DNA of 64,000 nt from positions 62,001 to 126,000 of the forward strand of contig JAQWSK010000016.1 of the NCBI GenBank assembly GCA_029243245.1. The letters run 5' to 3'. Positions 18,174-27,886 of the stretch are shown here, piece by piece. Source of the stretch: Flavobacteriaceae bacterium. GTDB taxonomy: Bacteria; Bacteroidota; Bacteroidia; Flavobacteriales; Flavobacteriaceae. Under the pieces are notes generated by a model. The model had not been told where the DNA came from. It saw only the letters and a list, made by a program, of their open reading frames with translations, and searched no databases. The position numbers and the translations under genes are program-made. Position 1 is the first letter of the stretch; each line of letters begins with the position of its first letter.

Positions 18174-19781
18174 ATGAATATGATAAAAAATTCTTGGCAA
18201 CTTTCTCTTATTTCAGCCTTATTATTTTTTGTTGGTTGGCCTACTTCAGGGCATCCAATCTTCCTATTTTTTATTTTTATTCCTCTATTTTTTATAGAAG
18301 AAAAAATTAATTCGGACAATAAAAGATATAAAGCTTTAAGGGTCTGGGGGTTTAGTTATTTAACATTTCTTTTGTGGAATTTAACCACAACATGGTGGCT
18401 TATAAATGCCTCACTATCGGGAATGCTAATAGCAAATATTTTTAATTCATTATTTTTTAGTATTCTGTTTTTATCCTATCACTGGAGTAAAAAAAGACTT
18501 CCAAATAAAGGGGCTTATGCATTTTTAGCAAGTATTTGGATCTCTTTTGAAAAGCTACACTTAAACTGGGATATTTCATGGCCCTGGTTAAATCTTGGCA
18601 ATGGATTTTCAGAACATATATATTGGATTCAATGGTATGAGTATACTGGGGTTTTTGGCGGATCATTATGGATTATAATTGTAAATATTGGATTATATGA
18701 AGTTTTAAAAACTTTGAAAGGAAAATATAGTTTGAAAAATATTTTTAGACAATCTTTTAAGTGGATTTTAGCAATTGCATTTCCTATCCTGATTTCATTA
18801 ATAATTTACATTAACATTGACGTGTCAAAAGATAAAATTAAAATTTTATCCCTACAGCCAAATATAGATCCTTATGAAGAAAAATATCTTTATTCAAACA
18901 TTCAATTTCTTGAAAAACTTATTGAACAAATTAAAAATTTTAAAGATGAAAATATTGATTATATAATTGTTCCTGAAACCTATTTTTCGAATGGATTTGG
19001 AGAAAGATTAGATAACTTTGAATTAAGTGATTTAAATACAAAAATAAAGAAATCATTAAAAGGATTTGAAAAAACTCAACTTATTACAGGTATTCAATTT
19101 TTTAACACCTACTCAGATATAAATCATACAAAAACATCAAATAAAATTCGAAATAATCTTTGGGCAGATTTTTACAACTCTGCAATTGCATTATCGATTA
19201 ATAGAAATACTGCTTTTTATCATAAATCAAAATTAGTTGTTGGTGTTGAGACCCTTCCCTATAGTGATTTATTAATGCCTATTTTTGGTAAGTATATGAT
19301 AGATCTTGGAGGAACTGTCTCTAATAGAGTAGTTCAAAAAAACAGATCTATTTTCTCTCATCCATATAAAAATATTAAAGCTGCACCAGTGATATGTTAT
19401 GAATCTATCTATGGTGAGTTTAATACTGAATATATACGTTTAGGAGCTGATTTTTTTGCCGTAATATCAAATGATGCATGGTGGGGAAACACACCTGGAC
19501 ATGAACAATTAATAAGTATCACTAGGCTGAGGGCTATAGAAAATAGAAGATCAATCGCTAGAAGTGCAAATACTGGAATCTCTGCATTAATAAACGAAAA
19601 AGGCGAATACATAAAAACCATACCTTATGGTTCAAAAGGGGTAATTCAAGGTGAAATTACTATAGTAAAATCAATAACATTTTATACAAAATATGGTGAT
19701 TTTATTGCTCGAATATGCATTCTAACACTAATACTATATTTCTTAATTGCCATTAGTGGTAGATATAAAAATTTTAAGTGA
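18174..19781 (+). CDS. lnt: Apolipoprotein N-acyltransferase
   Basis: The 535-residue protein has several N-terminal membrane helices (1 to about 215) and a carbon-nitrogen hydrolase domain (about 225-500). Nitrilase-type features include the glutamate in IVPETYF, the lysine in HKSKLVVGVE, and the cysteine in PVICYESIYGEF, followed by NDAWWGNTPGHEQ and IARSANTGISA. It adds the third acyl chain to lipoproteins in the inner membrane. Its stop overlaps the next gene's GTG by 4 bp. Confidence 0.94.
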   Translation: MNMIKNSWQLSLISALLFFVGWPTSGHPIFLFFIFIPLFFIEEKINSDNKRYKALRVWGFSYLTFLLWNLTTTWWLINASLSGMLIANIFNSLFFSILFLSYHWSKKRLPNKGAYAFLASIWISFEKLHLNWDISWPWLNLGNGFSEHIYWIQWYEYTGVFGGSLWIIIVNIGLYEVLKTLKGKYSLKNIFRQSFKWILAIAFPILISLIIYINIDVSKDKIKILSLQPNIDPYEEKYLYSNIQFLEKLIEQIKNFKDENIDYIIVPETYFSNGFGERLDNFELSDLNTKIKKSLKGFEKTQLITGIQFFNTYSDINHTKTSNKIRNNLWADFYNSAIALSINRNTAFYHKSKLVVGVETLPYSDLLMPIFGKYMIDLGGTVSNRVVQKNRSIFSHPYKNIKAAPVICYESIYGEFNTEYIRLGADFFAVISNDAWWGNTPGHEQLISITRLRAIENRRSIARSANTGISALINEKGEYIKTIPYGSKGVIQGEITIVKSITFYTKYGDFIARICILTLILYFLIAISGRYKNFK

Positions 19782-20236
19782 TCAAAATATTCGACTATAT
19801 AAAATTTTGTGCAAAATCCAAAACAAATCATGGGGTTCATTCCCCTTTTGTGTATAATCTGATAACAAGTTGTTTTTTTAATGAAAAATGGATACGAAAA
19901 AGAAAAAATATATTTACAAATAAAAGCTTAAAAAATAATTCATTATATATTATTAAAGAGTTAAAAAGCTTTATGAAAAATTATAATTATCACAATCAAT
20001 CTAATCAAATTATATTAAATATATACTCAAAAGATAATCCGCTTAAATCAATAGAAAAATTAAATAAGAAATACACTGATTTCATTCTGTTTTTAGAAAA
20101 TTGTCAGACTTTAAGACCTATAATAAAAATAGCGGTTAAAGAAAAAAAATATGTGTTGATTGATTTTTATTTTTGGGCATTGGTCTTAAAAAGAAAAGGT
20201 AAACAGGCAGAATATTTTAAAATAAGAATAATATAA
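19778..20236 (+). CDS. Shortened SAM-methyltransferase-like protein lacking the SAM-binding core
   Basis: This 152-residue protein opens with YIKFCAKSKTNHGVHSPFVY and ends with IDFYFWALVLKRKGKQAEYF. Both ends resemble a flavobacterial class I methyltransferase family of about 250 residues, but the middle part that should hold the glycine-rich SAM loop is missing. The middle is lysine/asparagine-rich. The start is GTG at 19778, overlapping the lnt stop. It may be an internally deleted, non-catalytic remnant or a repurposed small protein. The family assignment is from memory. Confidence 0.6.
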   Translation: MIKIFDYIKFCAKSKTNHGVHSPFVYNLITSCFFNEKWIRKRKNIFTNKSLKNNSLYIIKELKSFMKNYNYHNQSNQIILNIYSKDNPLKSIEKLNKKYTDFILFLENCQTLRPIIKIAVKEKKYVLIDFYFWALVLKRKGKQAEYFKIRII

Positions 20237-20293
20237 CGGTATCTTAGTAAAGTGATTTAAAACTAAATCTTTTGTAAAAAATTCATTAAAAGG

Positions 20294-20323
20294 TTGTTCA
20301 ATTTAATAAAGATTCTATTTTTG
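20294..20323 (+). promoter_or_regulatory. Promoter (TTG, N19, TATTTTTG) of the small DUF2795-type gene
   Basis: TTG at 20294-20296, a 19-bp spacer and TATTTTTG at 20316-20323 fit the Bacteroidota -33/-7 consensus. The ATG at 20339 follows after 15 bp. This placement rules out the alternative TTG start at 20294, which would lie inside the promoter itself. Confidence 0.7.
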
Positions 20324-20338
20324 CAAAAAATATTACTC

Positions 20339-20560
20339 ATGTATTGGACTTTAGAACTTGCATCTTATTTAAGTGATGCCCCGTGGCCAGCGACAAAAGA
20401 CGAGTTAATAGATTTCTCAATTCGTACTGGAGCTCCTTTAGAAGTTGTTGAAAATCTACAATCTATGGAGGACGAGGAAGATGTATATGAATCTATAGAA
20501 GAAATATGGCCAGATTTTCCAACTGAAGAAGATTATCTTTGGAATGAAGATGAGTATTAA
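20339..20560 (+). CDS. Small acidic conserved protein (DUF2795-like)
   Basis: The 73-residue protein begins MYWTLELASYLSDAPWPATK and continues with DELIDFSIRTGAPLEVVENL. It is strongly acidic, with tryptophans near the C-terminus (EIWPDFPTEEDYLWNEDEY). It is a recognisable flavobacterial conserved small protein whose helical core resembles DUF2795; the function is unknown. I chose the ATG at 20339 because a promoter lies just upstream. A terminator follows, so it is transcribed on its own, between lnt and secA. Confidence 0.85.
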   Translation: MYWTLELASYLSDAPWPATKDELIDFSIRTGAPLEVVENLQSMEDEEDVYESIEEIWPDFPTEEDYLWNEDEY

Positions 20561-20577
20561 TAATCATTTCAAATCAT

Positions 20578-20606
20578 AAAAAAGTCTCGTCTGAGGCTTT
20601 TTTTTT
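20578..20606 (+). terminator. Rho-independent terminator after the DUF2795-like gene
   Basis: An 11-bp stem (20578-20588 with 20593-20603, one G-T pair), a GTCT loop and a run of nine T form a standard terminator, directly before the secA promoter. Confidence 0.85.
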
Positions 20607-20609
20607 GTG

Positions 20610-20617
20610 TACATTTG
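20610..20617 (+). promoter_or_regulatory. Possible -7 element (TACATTTG) of secA
   Basis: A perfect TAnnTTTG match lies 22 bp before the secA ATG and just after the upstream terminator. The -33 TTG is not visible because the terminator occupies that position. Confidence 0.55.
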
Positions 20618-20639
20618 AGAGTTGAAAAATTAAATTTTA

Positions 20640-23600
20640 ATGAGTTTTTTAAATCGTGTTTTTAAAACATTTGTGGGTAATAAAGCCCAAAAAGACATAT
20701 CAAAGATTCAACCTTTAGTATTAGAAATAAATCAAATTCAAAAAAAATTTGAAAACATAACTAATGATGAGTTAAGAAGTAAAACTTTTAACTTAAAAAA
20801 CCAAATAAAGGAAAAAAAATCTGATATAGATAAAGAAATTACAGATATTGAAAATAAAATTGAAACTACCAAAAGTTATGAATTAAAAGAGCAATTATAT
20901 ATGAAAATTGACTCTTTAGAAGAAGATGCCTATAAAATTGTTCAAGGTCTGCTTGAAGTTATTCTTCCTGAAGCTTTTGCAATTGTTAAAGAAACTGCAA
21001 GAAGGTTTAAAATAAACCCTTCTCTTGAAGTTTCAGCAACAGATTTTGATCGTGTTTTATCATCAAAACATGATTATGTTCAACTAAAAAATGATAAAGC
21101 AATTTGGAAAAACCAATGGGATGCGGCCGGAAAACCAATTACTTGGGATATGGTACATTATGACGTTCAGCTTATAGGTGGTGTAGTTCTTCACCAAGGA
21201 AAAATTGCTGAAATGCAAACTGGAGAAGGTAAAACTCTTGTAGCCACTCTACCAGTATTCCTAAATGCTTTAACCGGGAAGGGTGTTCACTTAGTTACTG
21301 TAAATGATTATTTAGCTAAAAGAGATAGTGCTTGGATGGCTCCAATTTTTCAATTTCACGGACTCACAATTGACTGCATAGATTATCATAGGCCAAATAG
21401 CCCAGAAAGACGTGAAGCCTATCTAGCTGACATAACTTATGGTACGAATAATGAATTTGGATTCGATTATTTAAGAGATAACATGGCTCATACCCCTGAG
21501 GATTTAGTTCAAAGAAAGCATCATTATTCAATAGTGGATGAAGTTGATTCTGTATTAGTCGATGATGCCAGAACCCCTCTAATTATTTCTGGTCCAACTC
21601 CAGAAGGTGACATACATGAATTTAATCAACTTAAACCTCAAGTTTCAGATCTAGTTTTAAAACAAAAATCTTTTTTAAACAATGTGCTTGCAGAATCAAA
21701 AAACAAAATAAAAGAAGGAGATAATGAAGAAGGTGGAAAACTACTATATAGAGTGTTTCGGGGACTACCAAAAAACAAAGCTCTTATTAAATTTTTAAGC
21801 GAAGAAGGAATAAAACAATTACTTCAGAAAAATGAGAATTTTTATATGCAAGACAACAATCGTAATATGCATATAATTGATGAGGACTTATATTTTGTAA
21901 TCGATGAAAAAAATAATCAAATAGACCTTACTGAAAAGGGGGCGGAATTACTTTCAAGTAAAAGCAATGATTCAAATCTTTTTGTTCTTCCAGACATTGG
22001 ATCAGAGATTGCGAAAATAGAATCAAAAGGATTAAAGCCTGAAAAAGAAGCAAAGGAAAAAGAATTGCTTTTCAAAGATTTCAATGTTAAGGGTGAGAGA
22101 ATTCATTCAATGAATCAGTTATTAAAAGCATATACACTATTTGAAAAAGATACTGAATATGTTGTAATGGATAATAAGGTAATGATAGTGGATGAACAAA
22201 CAGGTAGAATAATGGATGGAAGAAGATATTCCGATGGACTTCATCAAGCTATTGAAGCTAAAGAAAATGTAAAGATTGAAGCAGCAACTCAAACTTTTGC
22301 TACCGTCACTCTTCAAAATTATTTTAGAATGTATCAAAAATTATCTGGGATGACAGGTACTGCTGTAACAGAAGCTGGTGAATTTTGGGAAATTTATAAA
22401 TTGGACGTTATTGAGATACCAACAAATCGTCTAATAACTAGAAGTGATGAAAATGATTTGATATACAAAACAAAACGTGAGAAATACAATGCCGTAATAA
22501 ATGAAGTTACAAAACTCTCAAATAATGGTAGGCCTATTCTTATAGGTACTACCTCAGTTGAAATTTCTGAACTCTTAAGTAAAACCTTAACAATACGAAA
22601 AATCAAACACAATGTTTTAAATGCTAAATTACATAAAAAAGAAGCTGATATAGTAGCTGAAGCAGGAAACCCTGGAATAGTTACAATTGCAACTAATATG
22701 GCTGGTAGAGGAACTGATATTAAACTTTCTGAATTAGTTATAAAATCTGGAGGCCTAGCAATTATTGGTACTGAAAGACATGATTCAAGAAGAGTTGATA
22801 GACAGTTAAGAGGTCGATCTGGAAGACAAGGAGACCCTGGAAGTTCTCAGTTTTTTGTTTCACTTGAAGATAATCTTATGAGATTATTTGGGTCTGAAAG
22901 AGTTGCAAAAGTTATGGATAGAATGGGGCTTGAAGATGGTGAAGTTATTCAACATTCAATGATGACTAAATCAATTGAAAGAGCTCAGAAAAAAGTTGAA
23001 GAAAATAATTTTGGAATCAGAAAACGATTACTTGAATATGATGATGTAATGAATGCGCAACGTGAAGTAATTTATAAGCGTAGGAAAAATGCATTAAGTG
23101 GAGATAGATTAAAATTAGATATCGCCAACATGCTTTATGATACTTGTGAAGATATCATTATCAGAAATAAAGCTTCTAATGACTACAAAAACTTTGAATT
23201 TGAAGTTATAACTAACTTCTCTATTACAGCTCCAATTAATATTAATCATTTTGAAGATTCTACAGAAGATGTTCTGATTCAAGAGTTGTATCAGTTCTTA
23301 TTAAAATTTTATGATGATAAGACCAGTTCAAATTCAAAAATAGCTTATAGCGTTATTAAAAATGTTTATGAACGTCCTGGAAATAAATTCGAAAGAATCG
23401 TCGTTCCTTTTTCAGATGGGATTAAATCAATTAACGTTGTGACAGATTTAAAAAAAGCGTATGATTCAAATGGAAAAAAGTTAGTTGATGATTTTGAACG
23501 TAATATTTCTTTAGCGTTTATTGATGATGTTTGGAAGACCCACCTTAGGAAAATGGACGAACTAAAGCAATCAGTTCAATTAGCTGTTCATGAGCAAAAA

Positions 23601-24002
23601 GATCCATTATTGATTTATAAGTTTGAATCTTTTGAATTATTTAAAGAAATGATCAATTTATTAAATAGAGACACTTTGTCTTTTCTAATAAAAGGTAGTT
23701 TGCCTTCGCAAAATGAATCATCGATACAAGAGGCAAAAATAACTTCGAAAAAGCAAAGCTATGCTACACAAAAAGATGAAGTCTTAAATACTGATCAAAC
23801 TGCTGCTCAAAACAGATCTGTAGGAGCTAATGCAAGTTCACAAAGAAAGCAAATAGAAACAATTGTTAGGCAAAAACCTAAGATTGGAAGAAATGAGAGA
23901 GTTACAATTAAAAATGTTATAAATGGTAGCTCTAAAGTTTTAAAATACAAACAAGCTGAACCTCTAATTGCAAAAGGAGAATGGGTTTTAGTAGAAAATT
24001 AA
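20640..24002 (+). CDS. secA: Preprotein translocase ATPase SecA
   Basis: The 1120-residue motor has MQTGEGKTLVATLPVF (Walker A), VTVNDYLAKRD, YGTNNEFGFDYLRDN, DEVDSVLVDDARTPLIISG, MSGMTGTA-type GMTGTAVTEAGEF, TNMAGRGTDI, and RQLRGRSGRQGDPGSSQFF. Compared with proteobacterial SecA (about 900 residues) it is long because of extra sequence near residues 320-480, as is usual in Bacteroidota. The C-terminal CxCx8CH zinc motif is absent; the tail is a basic QKPKIGRNERVTIKN segment. SecA drives Sec-dependent export. Confidence 0.97.
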   Translation: MSFLNRVFKTFVGNKAQKDISKIQPLVLEINQIQKKFENITNDELRSKTFNLKNQIKEKKSDIDKEITDIENKIETTKSYELKEQLYMKIDSLEEDAYKIVQGLLEVILPEAFAIVKETARRFKINPSLEVSATDFDRVLSSKHDYVQLKNDKAIWKNQWDAAGKPITWDMVHYDVQLIGGVVLHQGKIAEMQTGEGKTLVATLPVFLNALTGKGVHLVTVNDYLAKRDSAWMAPIFQFHGLTIDCIDYHRPNSPERREAYLADITYGTNNEFGFDYLRDNMAHTPEDLVQRKHHYSIVDEVDSVLVDDARTPLIISGPTPEGDIHEFNQLKPQVSDLVLKQKSFLNNVLAESKNKIKEGDNEEGGKLLYRVFRGLPKNKALIKFLSEEGIKQLLQKNENFYMQDNNRNMHIIDEDLYFVIDEKNNQIDLTEKGAELLSSKSNDSNLFVLPDIGSEIAKIESKGLKPEKEAKEKELLFKDFNVKGERIHSMNQLLKAYTLFEKDTEYVVMDNKVMIVDEQTGRIMDGRRYSDGLHQAIEAKENVKIEAATQTFATVTLQNYFRMYQKLSGMTGTAVTEAGEFWEIYKLDVIEIPTNRLITRSDENDLIYKTKREKYNAVINEVTKLSNNGRPILIGTTSVEISELLSKTLTIRKIKHNVLNAKLHKKEADIVAEAGNPGIVTIATNMAGRGTDIKLSELVIKSGGLAIIGTERHDSRRVDRQLRGRSGRQGDPGSSQFFVSLEDNLMRLFGSERVAKVMDRMGLEDGEVIQHSMMTKSIERAQKKVEENNFGIRKRLLEYDDVMNAQREVIYKRRKNALSGDRLKLDIANMLYDTCEDIIIRNKASNDYKNFEFEVITNFSITAPININHFEDSTEDVLIQELYQFLLKFYDDKTSSNSKIAYSVIKNVYERPGNKFERIVVPFSDGIKSINVVTDLKKAYDSNGKKLVDDFERNISLAFIDDVWKTHLRKMDELKQSVQLAVHEQKDPLLIYKFESFELFKEMINLLNRDTLSFLIKGSLPSQNESSIQEAKITSKKQSYATQKDEVLNTDQTAAQNRSVGANASSQRKQIETIVRQKPKIGRNERVTIKNVINGSSKVLKYKQAEPLIAKGEWVLVEN

Positions 24003-24011
24003 AATAACTAA

Positions 24012-25271
24012 ATGGAAGCTTATACAAATGCTCTTTTAATTGCGATTCCTAGTTTTAGTTTTTTAGTGCTTTTGGAAATTACTTATGGACATTTAAAAGG
24101 ATTTCAAACATATACTTTTACTGACACATTAACAAGCATGACATCAGGGATAACACAAACCATAAAAAATTCTCTTGGGTTGATAGTTGTTTTAATTTCT
24201 TATCCATTTTTGTTAGAAAAAATTTCAATATTTAGCCTGCCGAACAATTATTGGATATGGATTACAGCTTTTATTTGTATTGATTTTGCTCAATATTGGA
24301 TTCATCGTCTTAAACATACAATAAATATTTTTTGGAACATACATGTTATTCATCATAGTAGTGAAGAATTTAATTTAGCCTGCGCATTAAGGCAAAGTAT
24401 TTCAAATTTAATTGGCTTTACCGCCTTATTTCTAATCCCTGCGGCAATAATTGGTATTCCTTATAAATTAATATCTATTTTAACTCCACTTCATTTATTT
24501 GCTCAATTCTGGTACCATACTAGACACATTGGTAAGTTAGGCTTTTTAGAATACTTCATCGTAACTCCATCTCAACACAGGGTACATCATGCAATTAATC
24601 CTGAATATATAGATAAAAACCTTTCAGCAATTTTTTGTATATGGGATAGAATATTTGGTACTTTTCAAGAGGAATTAGATGATGTTGAGCCTGTTTATGG
24701 TGTTTTAAAACCTGTGCAAACATGGAATCCTTTTTGGATTAATTTTCAACATTTATGGAGGCTTACAAAAGATGCATTTCATACAAAAGATTGGAAAGCC
24801 AAATTTTATATATGGTTTAAACCAACTGGTTGGAGGCCTGAAGATGTTAAAGAAAAATATCCTATACAAATCATAACAGATGTTTATTCCAGAGAAAAAT
24901 ATGTAACAAAGGAAAAAATTGAAAATAAATTATGGGCAATTTTTCAATTCATAGGAATAAATTTTCTTCTATATTATTTTTTAACTTTTTTTTCTGATTT
25001 GAGCCCTATTAATCGGCTAGAAATAGGAGCTATAATTATGACAAGTATTTTTGGATTTACATCAGTTATGGATGGTCTAAAATGGTCCAAATCATTTGAA
25101 TTTCTTAGATGTTCTTCAGCTTTAATATATTTCACCCTGCCTTATAAATGGGATTTATATGAAAGTTCTTCTCAAATATTTCTTTATTTTATTGTAATAT
25201 ATCTAAGTCTAACATTAATAAGTCTTTTTTTTATTTCTCTTCCTGAAAAACTAATGTATGCTAAAGGTTGA
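24012..25271 (+). CDS. Sterol desaturase/fatty acid hydroxylase family membrane protein
   Basis: The 419-residue membrane protein has the three histidine clusters of the di-iron hydroxylase superfamily: HRLKH, HVIHHSS and HRVHHA. It has about six to eight hydrophobic helices. The fold is shared with alkylglycerol monooxygenase, and the C-terminal 150 residues form an extra helical region also seen in long bacterial members. It hydroxylates or desaturates a lipid; the substrate is unknown. It starts 9 bp after secA and overlaps the glycosyltransferase by 14 bp. Confidence 0.88.
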   Translation: MEAYTNALLIAIPSFSFLVLLEITYGHLKGFQTYTFTDTLTSMTSGITQTIKNSLGLIVVLISYPFLLEKISIFSLPNNYWIWITAFICIDFAQYWIHRLKHTINIFWNIHVIHHSSEEFNLACALRQSISNLIGFTALFLIPAAIIGIPYKLISILTPLHLFAQFWYHTRHIGKLGFLEYFIVTPSQHRVHHAINPEYIDKNLSAIFCIWDRIFGTFQEELDDVEPVYGVLKPVQTWNPFWINFQHLWRLTKDAFHTKDWKAKFYIWFKPTGWRPEDVKEKYPIQIITDVYSREKYVTKEKIENKLWAIFQFIGINFLLYYFLTFFSDLSPINRLEIGAIIMTSIFGFTSVMDGLKWSKSFEFLRCSSALIYFTLPYKWDLYESSSQIFLYFIVIYLSLTLISLFFISLPEKLMYAKG

Positions 25272-26391
25272 TTATTTATTAATAGGACCTGCACACCCCT
25301 ATAGAGGAGGAATATCCGACACGCAGCATGAGTTAGCTTCAAGTTTAATTAAATTAGGTAAAACAGTTAAACTATTTACTTTTAAAAAACTCTATCCAAA
25401 ATTTTTATTTCCTGGCAAAAGTCAATTCAGTACTGATCAAAAACCAAATAGATTAGAAATTGAAATTAAAATACACAGTTTCAATCCTTTTAACTGGATA
25501 AAAATTGGTAATGAAATCAATAAAATTAATCCAAAAGTTGTTATTTTCAGATACTACACCCCACTGTTAGCACCCTGTTATGCCAACATAATAAAAAAAC
25601 TTAGTGGAAAAATTAAAAAAATTGCTTTAGTTGATAATTGGACTCCGCATGAACCTAAATTTTACGACAAAATATTAAATAAACTGTTTTCGAATAACAT
25701 AGACTCGTATTTAACGTTATCTGAAAATGTTGCATTGGAAATAAAAAAAAACTCAACCTCTAATGTTATGTCAGGATTTCATCCTATTAGTGATAATCTT
25801 CCAAAAAAAATATCCAAATCAGAAGCCAGGCAAAAACTAGGGTGGGATACAAATGTGTCAATTGTTTTATTTTATGGCTTAATTAGATCTTATAAAGGAT
25901 TGGATAATCTATTAAGAGCCTTTGCTAAAGCTCCTACAAGTATATCTAATGTAAAACTAGCAATTGTTGGAGAGTTTTATGAACCATTTAGTAAATACAA
26001 ATCCATTATAGAAAAATTAAAATTGGAAAAAAAAATATATCTAATTCCTAAATTTGCGGATATAAATTCTACTCAACTTTATTTTTCTTCAGCAGATCTA
26101 ATTTCTCTAACATATAAATCCGCATCACAAAGTGGAATAATTTCACTAGCGTATCATTTTGAAACTCCAATTTTAGTAACAAATTTAATAGGGTTAAAAA
26201 CTCCAATTATAAACGACAAGACTGGATTGGTATGCTCACAGGATCCTCAAGACATATCTATAAAGATGATGGAGATGTTAAATTTAGATAGAAATAATTT
26301 TTTTATTAAAAATATTAAAAATTCAATTAAAAAATATTCCTGGAAACAATACTCAAAACATATTATTAATTTTATTGATAAAGCCAATTAA
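25258..26391 (+). CDS. Glycosyltransferase family 4-type protein
   Basis: The 377-residue protein has the GT-B fold layout: an N-terminal acceptor domain with PAHPYRGGISDTQHELA and a C-terminal Rossmann domain with FYGLIRSYKGLDNLLRAF, IVGEF and the donor-site region SQSGIISLAYHFETPILVTN. The usual E-x7-E motif is not evident, the second domain having S-x-S-G-I instead. Acceptor and donor are unknown. It overlaps the preceding hydroxylase gene, so the two may act on the same lipid or envelope glycan. Confidence 0.85.
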   Translation: MLKVDYLLIGPAHPYRGGISDTQHELASSLIKLGKTVKLFTFKKLYPKFLFPGKSQFSTDQKPNRLEIEIKIHSFNPFNWIKIGNEINKINPKVVIFRYYTPLLAPCYANIIKKLSGKIKKIALVDNWTPHEPKFYDKILNKLFSNNIDSYLTLSENVALEIKKNSTSNVMSGFHPISDNLPKKISKSEARQKLGWDTNVSIVLFYGLIRSYKGLDNLLRAFAKAPTSISNVKLAIVGEFYEPFSKYKSIIEKLKLEKKIYLIPKFADINSTQLYFSSADLISLTYKSASQSGIISLAYHFETPILVTNLIGLKTPIINDKTGLVCSQDPQDISIKMMEMLNLDRNNFFIKNIKNSIKKYSWKQYSKHIINFIDKAN

Positions 26392-26397
26392 ATATAA

Positions 26398-27057
26398 ATG
26401 AAAATCAAAATTATTTTACTTTCAATTTTTCTTTCTCTTCAATCATACCATAAAAAGGGGGCGGATGTAAGATTTCATTATAACGAATTAGAATCAAATT
26501 ATTTAAAACAATATCAAAATACTGAAAGAGCTTATTTTGCATCTGGATGCTTTTGGTGTGTTGAAGCAATTTATGAATGTGTCAAAGGCGTTGAAGAAGT
26601 ATATTCGGGTTATGCTGGCGGAAATACATTTAATCCAACATATAATCAAATCAACACTGGAAATACTGGTCATGCAGAATCTGTAGAAGTGATTTACGAT
26701 CCTTCTTTAATTTCTTACTATACTCTAGTTGAAGTTTTCTTTAGCTCTCATGATCCAACTACTCTAAATAAACAAGGTCCAGATAGAGGAACTCAATATA
26801 GATCTATAGCATTTTATAGAAGTGAAAAGGAAAAAATAATCATTGAAAAATATATTGAAAAACTTAAACAAAATAATCTGTTCAATGATGAAATTGTTAC
26901 AGAAATTAAAGAATTAGAAAAATTCTATTACGCAGAAGAATATCATCAAGATTATGAAAAGCTTAATCCAAACAACCCATATGTGAAAAGTGTATCTATT
27001 CCAAGATTAAAAAAATTTAAAGCTAGATTTCCTGAATTATTGAAATCTAACCATTAA
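26398..27057 (+). CDS. msrA: Peptide-methionine (S)-S-oxide reductase with N-terminal export-like segment
   Basis: The 219-residue protein has the MsrA active-site motif GCFWCVEAIYE, then EVYSGYAGG, the substrate region NTGHAESVEVIYDP, HDPTTLNKQGPDRGTQYRSI and YHQDYEKLNP. It reduces methionine-S-sulfoxide in proteins. Residues 1-17 are hydrophobic (MKIKIILLSIFLSLQSY), suggesting secretion to the periplasm, though no clear cleavage site follows. It lies 6 bp after the glycosyltransferase. Confidence 0.93.
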   Translation: MKIKIILLSIFLSLQSYHKKGADVRFHYNELESNYLKQYQNTERAYFASGCFWCVEAIYECVKGVEEVYSGYAGGNTFNPTYNQINTGNTGHAESVEVIYDPSLISYYTLVEVFFSSHDPTTLNKQGPDRGTQYRSIAFYRSEKEKIIIEKYIEKLKQNNLFNDEIVTEIKELEKFYYAEEYHQDYEKLNPNNPYVKSVSIPRLKKFKARFPELLKSNH

Positions 27058-27065
27058 AAGAATAT

Positions 27066-27644
27066 CTACTTTTTCTCTATCTGATCAGAATATAAATATT
27101 TGCTCCATAATAGATAACCTATTAAACCTGAAAAAGATCCCATTACAGCTCCTGAAAATACATCTAATGGATAATGAACTCCTATATAAATTCTACTATA
27201 TGAAACTAAAAATGCAAATAAAAATAAAAATATAGGTAGTTGTTTTAGTTCTGATGACAATAATCTTGAAAAGAAAAAAGCTAAAGCAAAAGAATTAGAA
27301 GCATGTCCAGAAAAATAACCAAAAGCTCCACCGCAATTCAATTTAACAAGTCTAATCAATTCTAGAAAATTTGCTTCATAACAAGGTCTAGGTCTTGAAG
27401 CTATGTGTTTAATAAAATTAGTGAATTGATCTGTAAATAAAATCAGAACAGAAATAGATAATAAAAGTAAAAAGAAGTACTTTAAATTGGTTTTTTTAAA
27501 AAAATACAAAGCCAAAATAAAATAAATGAAAGCATTTAAAAGTTTATTAGTTATAACAAGCCAAAATGAATCATAAGAAGGACTCCCTAATCCATTTAAA
27601 AAAAGGAATAATACTTTATCAAATTCTAATAAGGTTTCAACCAT
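27066..27644 (-). CDS. PAP2-family membrane phosphatase
   Basis: The 192-residue protein has the acid phosphatase motifs: KHIASRPRP (motif 1), FSGHASNSFA (motif 2) and SRIYIGVHYPLDVF (motif 3), with about five to six membrane helices. Such enzymes dephosphorylate lipid pyrophosphates (for example undecaprenyl pyrophosphate) or phosphatidic acid. It shares one base with the gene before it, as the last member of a MATE-hypothetical-PAP2 operon. Confidence 0.92.
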   Translation of the reverse strand: MVETLLEFDKVLFLFLNGLGSPSYDSFWLVITNKLLNAFIYFILALYFFKKTNLKYFFLLLLSISVLILFTDQFTNFIKHIASRPRPCYEANFLELIRLVKLNCGGAFGYFSGHASNSFALAFFFSRLLSSELKQLPIFLFLFAFLVSYSRIYIGVHYPLDVFSGAVMGSFSGLIGYLLWSKYLYSDQIEKK

Positions 27645-27886
27645 TACTTAATTCTTCTAATTTCAGAATCGTAAAACTTTAACGCACTATTTATCAAGGA
27701 TTCTGAAGAATTTAAAATTTCATTTTCATCCTCTTTACTAAATTCTTCAAGCCAAAATATATTATCATTTGATACATTTAAAATAAAGCGTGGATACTCC
27801 GTATGGACTACATAAATACATTCAGGGTGTTTTGAATTATCTGCGATTAGATATTCTGGCAAAAATTCATTTTTAATTTCAGACAT
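27644..27886 (-). CDS. Conserved hypothetical protein, 80 residues
   Basis: This small acidic protein has no recognised domain, signal peptide or membrane segment. The core reads HPECIYVVHTEYPRFILNV. It overlaps the MATE gene start region by 8 bp upstream and the PAP2 gene by 1 bp, so it is translated as part of the operon. It looks like a flavobacterial conserved protein of unknown function. Confidence 0.75.
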   Translation of the reverse strand: MSEIKNEFLPEYLIADNSKHPECIYVVHTEYPRFILNVSNDNIFWLEEFSKEDENEILNSSESLINSALKFYDSEIRRIK

